Below the pieces are notes generated by a model. The model had not been told where the DNA came from. It saw only the letters and a list, made by a program, of their open reading frames with translations, and did no database searches. The position numbers and the translations under genes were made by a program. 64,000 nt of DNA, taken from positions 1-64,000 of the forward strand of contig WRPE01000005.1 in the NCBI GenBank assembly GCA_009773315.1, written 5' to 3'. Each line of letters opens with the position of its first letter. Positions within the stretch are counted from its first letter, which is position 1. The stretch comes from Syntrophaceae bacterium. Its GTDB lineage: Bacteria; Desulfobacterota; Syntrophia; Syntrophales; Smithellaceae. Below, one piece after another: positions 59,755 to 64,000 of this stretch.

Positions 59755-60078
59755 TCAGGATTCGACATACTGAACCTCCGCTGCTACCATGACCTCATCC
59801 CGAAAGTAACGGCTTAGCTCCGCCGGTGTCCGCAAGTCCGCTTTGCGTCCCAGGATGTCGGAAAGCACCAGTTCCATCTCGGCCAGTCGGATGTAGCCGA
59901 CCCGTTGACCGGGTTGAAACTCTACTAGCACATCCACATCGCTTTCCGGCCGGAAGTCCTGCCGGAGAACCGATCCGAAAAAGGATAGTCGCCCGATATG
60001 ATATTTGATGCAGAATTGTTCGATCTGGTTTTTCTGAAATTGTATATTGGCGATCGTACCCATATTCATCAACCCCAT
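59755..60078 (-). CDS. MNT-type minimal nucleotidyltransferase
   Basis: LSFFGSVLRQDFRPESDVDVLVEF: GSx..DxD nucleotidyltransferase motif. Confidence 0.85.
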   Translation of the reverse strand: MGLMNMGTIANIQFQKNQIEQFCIKYHIGRLSFFGSVLRQDFRPESDVDVLVEFQPGQRVGYIRLAEMELVLSDILGRKADLRTPAELSRYFRDEVMVAAEVQYVES

Positions 60079-60305
60079 TCAACATCCTGTTCCGTCGCTC
60101 AACGCGTGTAAGCAAGGTTGGTCGGATTTATTAACTCTCCGATTCCAGTCAAAATCCGCATCACCTGTCGTTCATTACCACAGAATAACCTATAACCAGT
60201 TGTAATCTTGCATAATCGATCATATTTATCAAGCAAACAGTTCAGCAGAAAGAAAGTCATATTTCTTTACACCTTATGTAAAGAAAAATTCGTCCTAGGG
60301 CAAAC

Positions 60306-60348
60306 CGGGTTATGCGCTTTGATCTTGGAATCGAAGTTTCACTAACCA
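60306..60348. repeat. Right half of the palindromic element seen intact at 28743
   Basis: gggttatgcgctttgatcttggaatcgaagtttcactaacca vs aggttacgcgtttcactttcggaattgaggtttcactaacaa (30 of 42 positions by hand count). Confidence 0.55.
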
Positions 60349-60560
60349 CTCTTTTTAATTGATTCTCACCCTGAAATGAACTAATAATTTCCCCTGACTA
60401 ATTATCATGCAAAGGCGGCCTATGGACGATTGATGATTAATTTTTTATCAGCTTATTTTGCAGTCAACAAACCCCTGTCACCGAAGAAAAATGCCGTCTT
60501 AAGGCTTGACGGGGGCTTTTCCCTTTTGTCGCTAAAAGTCAATAAAAGGAGCTGACCGAC

Positions 60561-63509
60561 ATGAATATTTTAAAAAAAATCCTGATTGTCATCATCGCTT
60601 TAGCGGTCTTTATCAGCATTGCCGGCTTCCTTGTTCTTCCCGCCGTTCTTAAACCTGTCCTGACCAAGAAGATTTCCGAGGCCTTACACCGGGAAACATC
60701 TATTGCTCAAATAAAAATTAATCCCTTTGCTCTTTCGGCAACGATTAAGGGATTTAAACTGGCTGACCCCGGAAAGAGTTCGCCGTTTGTCACATTTGAT
60801 GAGCTCTACGTCAACGTCAATGTCATGACGTCCATCTTCAGGCGGGCTTTACTCCTGGAAGAAATACGTCTTCATAAACCTTACGTTGGCGTTACACGAA
60901 AGAAAGACGGGTCCTATAATTTTTCCGATCTGATTCCGAAAACGGAAACCAAAAAAGAAGAGCCGGCCAAACCTTTTCTTTTTTCAGTCAACAATATTCA
61001 GATTGTAGGCGGAAATATTGATTTCCGCGACATGCCCAATAATACCGATCATGCAATACGGGAGCTTAATATCTCGGTTCCTTTTGTTTCCAATATCGAT
61101 TATTACATGAAAAATTATGTCGAACCTAAATTTTCGGCCATTGTGAATGGCCATACCTTTGCTGTAGCCGGAAAAACTCAGCCCTTCCTGACGTCGCGGG
61201 AAACCCTTTTTGATATTGAGATAAAGGATATTGATGTCCCCTTTTATTTGCAATATGTGCCGGTGAAGATGAACTTTAAACTCACTGAGGCGCGGCTGGA
61301 CACCAAGATTCAACTGAACTTCATCATGCACAAGGACAAATCGCCCGAATTGAAACTGACCGGTCAGGCCGCCTTAAGAAAAGTGACTCTGGACGATTTG
61401 CAGGGAAACAAGATCCTGCGACTTCCCGCTCTCACGGTGAATCTCGCCTCCGTCGAACCGTTTGTTCCCAAAGTTCATCTGACCCAAATTGCGCTCGATG
61501 CCCCTCAACTGGTGATCCGGCGAGATAAAAAGGGCAATATCAATCTGCTTAATCTTGTCGGGCCTGACAAAAAAGATGCACAAACCAAACCGCCGGACAC
61601 GCCGGGCAAGCCCGATGATGGGGCTAAAAAGAAAAAAGAACTGATCCTTCTCGTCGACAGTTTCTTGATCGACAAAGCCGATATAACGTTTATTGACGCA
61701 CAACCAACAAAGCCGGTGAAAATCGAGATCAACCCCTTGCACCTGAGCGTGTCCAAGATTTCCCTGAAGAAAGGTGACTTAGCCGATGTTGACCTGGCTT
61801 TGTTTATTGATAAAAAAAGCAACATAACGGCGAAAGGCCCGGTCGGCATCGATCCGCTTGCCGCCAATCTGGCGCTGGAAGTAAAGAACCTGGCCATCCG
61901 CCCGTTCCAGCCTTATTTTACCGAATCCGTTCAACTGGATGTCACACACGGCTCCATTTCGACTGCCGGGAATATTGCGCTGAATCTGGATGCGAAAAAC
62001 AAACCCAGCGTCAAATATACAGGCAACCTTTCCGTTTCCAATCTGGCAACCATTGACAAGGCACACTCGCTTGATTTTCTGAAATGGAAGCAACTGAATT
62101 TTCAGTCTCTCGCAGCAGGCTACAATCCACTCTTTGTGAACATCAAGGAAATCTCGCTTAAAGATTTCTTTACTAAAATCGTCATCAATCAGGGCGGCAG
62201 CACCAATATTCAGGATATCACCGGCGCGCCAAAGACAGAAACAGACAAGCCAAAAACACCTGAGGGGGCGCAGCCTCCTCCAGAAGCCAAGATCGCCAAA
62301 CCGGTCGAGAAGCCGCCGGATATCAAGATTGGCAAAGTGAACTTTCTGGGCGGCACGGTTGATTTTGCAGATTACAATATCAAACCGAACTACAGGGTAA
62401 ATATGCTCAACCTCAAGGGCAGCGTCACAGGATTGTCCTCGCAGGAAATCTCCCGAGCCAGGGTGGATTTGACAGGAAATGTCGGTTACGGGTCTTCCCT
62501 CGCAATCGCCGGCACGGTGAACCCGCTGAAAAAAGACCTTTTCGCCGATATTAAAATAAGCATTAAAGACCTTGAAATGAGTCCCGTCACACCCTATACC
62601 AGCAAATTCCTGGGCTATCCCATCATCAAGGGCAAGCTCAATTTCGAAGTATCCTACCTGATCGATCAGAGAAAACTCACCGCTGAAAACAAAGTTTTCT
62701 TTGACCAGTTGACCTTCGGCGATAAAGTGGACAGCCCCGACGCCATTAAAGCCCCTGTGACGCTGGCGGTCTCCCTTTTAACCGACCGCAAAGGACAGAT
62801 CAATCTGGATATTCCGCTCTCCGGAAGCCTTGATGACCCGAAATTTAAAATCTGGCCGATTGTCTGGCAGATCCTGGTTAACCTGATTACCAAAGCCGTC
62901 ACGGCCCCCTTCTCGCTTTTGTCCTCTCTAACCGGAGGGGGAGAGGAAATGAGTTTTGTCGAATTTGATTACGGCAGCGCCAGACTGCCAGAGGCGGGAC
63001 TTAAAAAAATCGACGCCCTGGCCAAAGCGCTTAACGACCGGCCCAATATCAAGCTGGAGATTGAAGCCTATGTTGATCCCGCGCAGGATAAAGAAGCTCT
63101 GAAAAAAGCCGAGTTCGACCGTCAGATCAAAACGCAAAAGCTCAAAGAAATGATCGATCGCGGCCAGGCACCTGTGCCGCTTGCGGAACTTACGATTGCT
63201 CAGGCTGAATATGAAAAATATCTGACCCTGGCCTATAAAGCGGCTAAGTTTTCGAAACCACGCTCAGCGCTGGGTATCGCCAAAGCCTTACCGCCGCCGG
63301 AAATGGAAAAACTGATCAATGACAACATTGCCATCACGGAGGGTGATTTGACGGAGCTTTCGGCCAAACGCGCCCAGACCGTTCGCGAGCAGCTGCTGGA
63401 GAAGGGTAAAGTCGAGCCGGCGCGGATATTTTTAGTCAAAGCTCCATCGCTTGCCCCAGAGAAAAAAGAAAAGGTGAAGGACAGTCGGGTAGGTTTTAAA
63501 TTGAAATAA
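60561..63509 (+). CDS. DUF748/AsmA-like protein with C-terminal OmpA-like segment
   Basis: N-terminal TM; INPFALSATIKGFKLADP; GSYNFSDLIP; C-terminal EFDYGSARLPEAGLKKIDALAKAL and AKRAQTVREQLLEKGKVEPARIFLVKA. Confidence 0.85.
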   Translation: MNILKKILIVIIALAVFISIAGFLVLPAVLKPVLTKKISEALHRETSIAQIKINPFALSATIKGFKLADPGKSSPFVTFDELYVNVNVMTSIFRRALLLEEIRLHKPYVGVTRKKDGSYNFSDLIPKTETKKEEPAKPFLFSVNNIQIVGGNIDFRDMPNNTDHAIRELNISVPFVSNIDYYMKNYVEPKFSAIVNGHTFAVAGKTQPFLTSRETLFDIEIKDIDVPFYLQYVPVKMNFKLTEARLDTKIQLNFIMHKDKSPELKLTGQAALRKVTLDDLQGNKILRLPALTVNLASVEPFVPKVHLTQIALDAPQLVIRRDKKGNINLLNLVGPDKKDAQTKPPDTPGKPDDGAKKKKELILLVDSFLIDKADITFIDAQPTKPVKIEINPLHLSVSKISLKKGDLADVDLALFIDKKSNITAKGPVGIDPLAANLALEVKNLAIRPFQPYFTESVQLDVTHGSISTAGNIALNLDAKNKPSVKYTGNLSVSNLATIDKAHSLDFLKWKQLNFQSLAAGYNPLFVNIKEISLKDFFTKIVINQGGSTNIQDITGAPKTETDKPKTPEGAQPPPEAKIAKPVEKPPDIKIGKVNFLGGTVDFADYNIKPNYRVNMLNLKGSVTGLSSQEISRARVDLTGNVGYGSSLAIAGTVNPLKKDLFADIKISIKDLEMSPVTPYTSKFLGYPIIKGKLNFEVSYLIDQRKLTAENKVFFDQLTFGDKVDSPDAIKAPVTLAVSLLTDRKGQINLDIPLSGSLDDPKFKIWPIVWQILVNLITKAVTAPFSLLSSLTGGGEEMSFVEFDYGSARLPEAGLKKIDALAKALNDRPNIKLEIEAYVDPAQDKEALKKAEFDRQIKTQKLKEMIDRGQAPVPLAELTIAQAEYEKYLTLAYKAAKFSKPRSALGIAKALPPPEMEKLINDNIAITEGDLTELSAKRAQTVREQLLEKGKVEPARIFLVKAPSLAPEKKEKVKDSRVGFKLK

Positions 63510-63515
63510 GAAATG

Positions 63516-63625
63516 CTAGTGTCTCGTCAATCAAGAAATGTCATTTCGACCGCAGGGAGAAATCTAAGATTTCTCAGTCGTTATGACTCCTTCGAAATGA
63601 CAGCGTATCGTTGACAGGACACTAG
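63516..63625. repeat. MITE-like inverted-repeat element
   Basis: CTAGTGTCtcGTCAA...TGTCATTTCGA ... TCGAAATGACA...TTGACagGACACTAG. Confidence 0.65.
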
Positions 63626-63648
63626 GGGCACGCCGCGGCGTGCCCCTA
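63623..63648. repeat. Perfect 26-nt palindrome TAGGGGCACGCCGCGGCGTGCCCCTA
   Basis: Read directly from the sequence; overlaps the end of the MITE-like element. Confidence 0.8.
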
Positions 63649-63676
63649 CCAATCCAATAACCAGAATATGGTGGCC

Positions 63677-64000
63677 ATGAAAAATATTCGATCAGCATTC
63701 AACCTATTTTGCCTGAGCATCCTGCTTGTCTCCTGTTCAACGTTTATACCGCTCCATCAAGGACAATGTCTTCCCGATTTCCCCTATCAAGACGGATGGT
63801 ATGGTGGGGATGGCGCCTATTCCATCGCTCTGGATAAACGGCGCACCCTTTGGATCTTCGGCGACACGTTTGTCTCAGAAGACAAGGGCAGAAAAGATCG
63901 GATCGGCATGGATGTCGTCCTGGGAACCACGCTGGCCGTCTCCACCTGCTCCACTAATCAGAAATTTTCCATTCAGTACTTTCTGAAAAAGAAAAACGGC
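63677..64000 (+). CDS. Lipoprotein, truncated by window end (not in ORF track)
   Basis: ATG at 63677: MKNIRSAFNLFCLSILLVSCSTFIPLHQGQCLPDFPYQDGWYGGDGAYSIALDKRRTLWIFGDTFVSEDKGRKDRIGMD..., lipobox LVSC, open to 64000. Confidence 0.75.
   Translation, partial: MKNIRSAFNLFCLSILLVSCSTFIPLHQGQCLPDFPYQDGWYGGDGAYSIALDKRRTLWIFGDTFVSEDKGRKDRIGMDVVLGTTLAVSTCSTNQKFSIQYFLKKKNG

Noticed and set aside
59795-60115. 106-aa minus-strand ORF
   Set aside because: Alternative frame over the MNT nucleotidyltransferase, which has clear motifs.
60472-60515. CCCCTGTCA / TGACGGGGG hairpin with T-rich tail upstream of the DUF748 gene
   Set aside because: Could be a terminator or leader element, but the stem is short with a long loop; not strong enough to call.

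Overview
This 64-kb bacterial window is probably from a Desulfobacterota/Syntrophales-like anaerobe (inferred from gene content only). The flanks are mostly housekeeping and signalling genes: acyl-CoA carboxylase, truA, rfbD, ABC-F, rubrerythrin, a CHAT/TPR protein, a minimal sufC-sufB-like pair, a histone H1-like protein, a TPP-riboswitch-led thiN-thiD-thiC cluster, a two-component/HD-GYP cluster, an ADP-forming acyl-CoA synthetase and a DUF748/AsmA-like protein. The outstanding region is about 38.1-60.1 kb, a single-strand (minus) defence island. It carries a non-canonical BREX-like system: a DUF4007-like protein, a small P-loop-like protein lacking a Walker A, a PglX-like DNA methylase, a BrxC/PglY-like ATPase, PglZ and a BrxL-like AAA+. 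Four extra modules sit inside or at the end of the run: a membrane-anchored PIN protein, an XRE-ImmA/IrrE + PIN pair, an AbiEi/AbiEii pair and a Panacea (SocA) + PemK-like pair. The BrxL-like protein ends in a domain strikingly similar to the PLD-like C-terminal domain (MIT_C) of eukaryotic MITD1. The island is bracketed by what look like the left and right halves of a palindromic repeat that is intact at about 28.75 kb, suggesting insertion into such an element. All family calls were made by eye from motifs; no database search was run.
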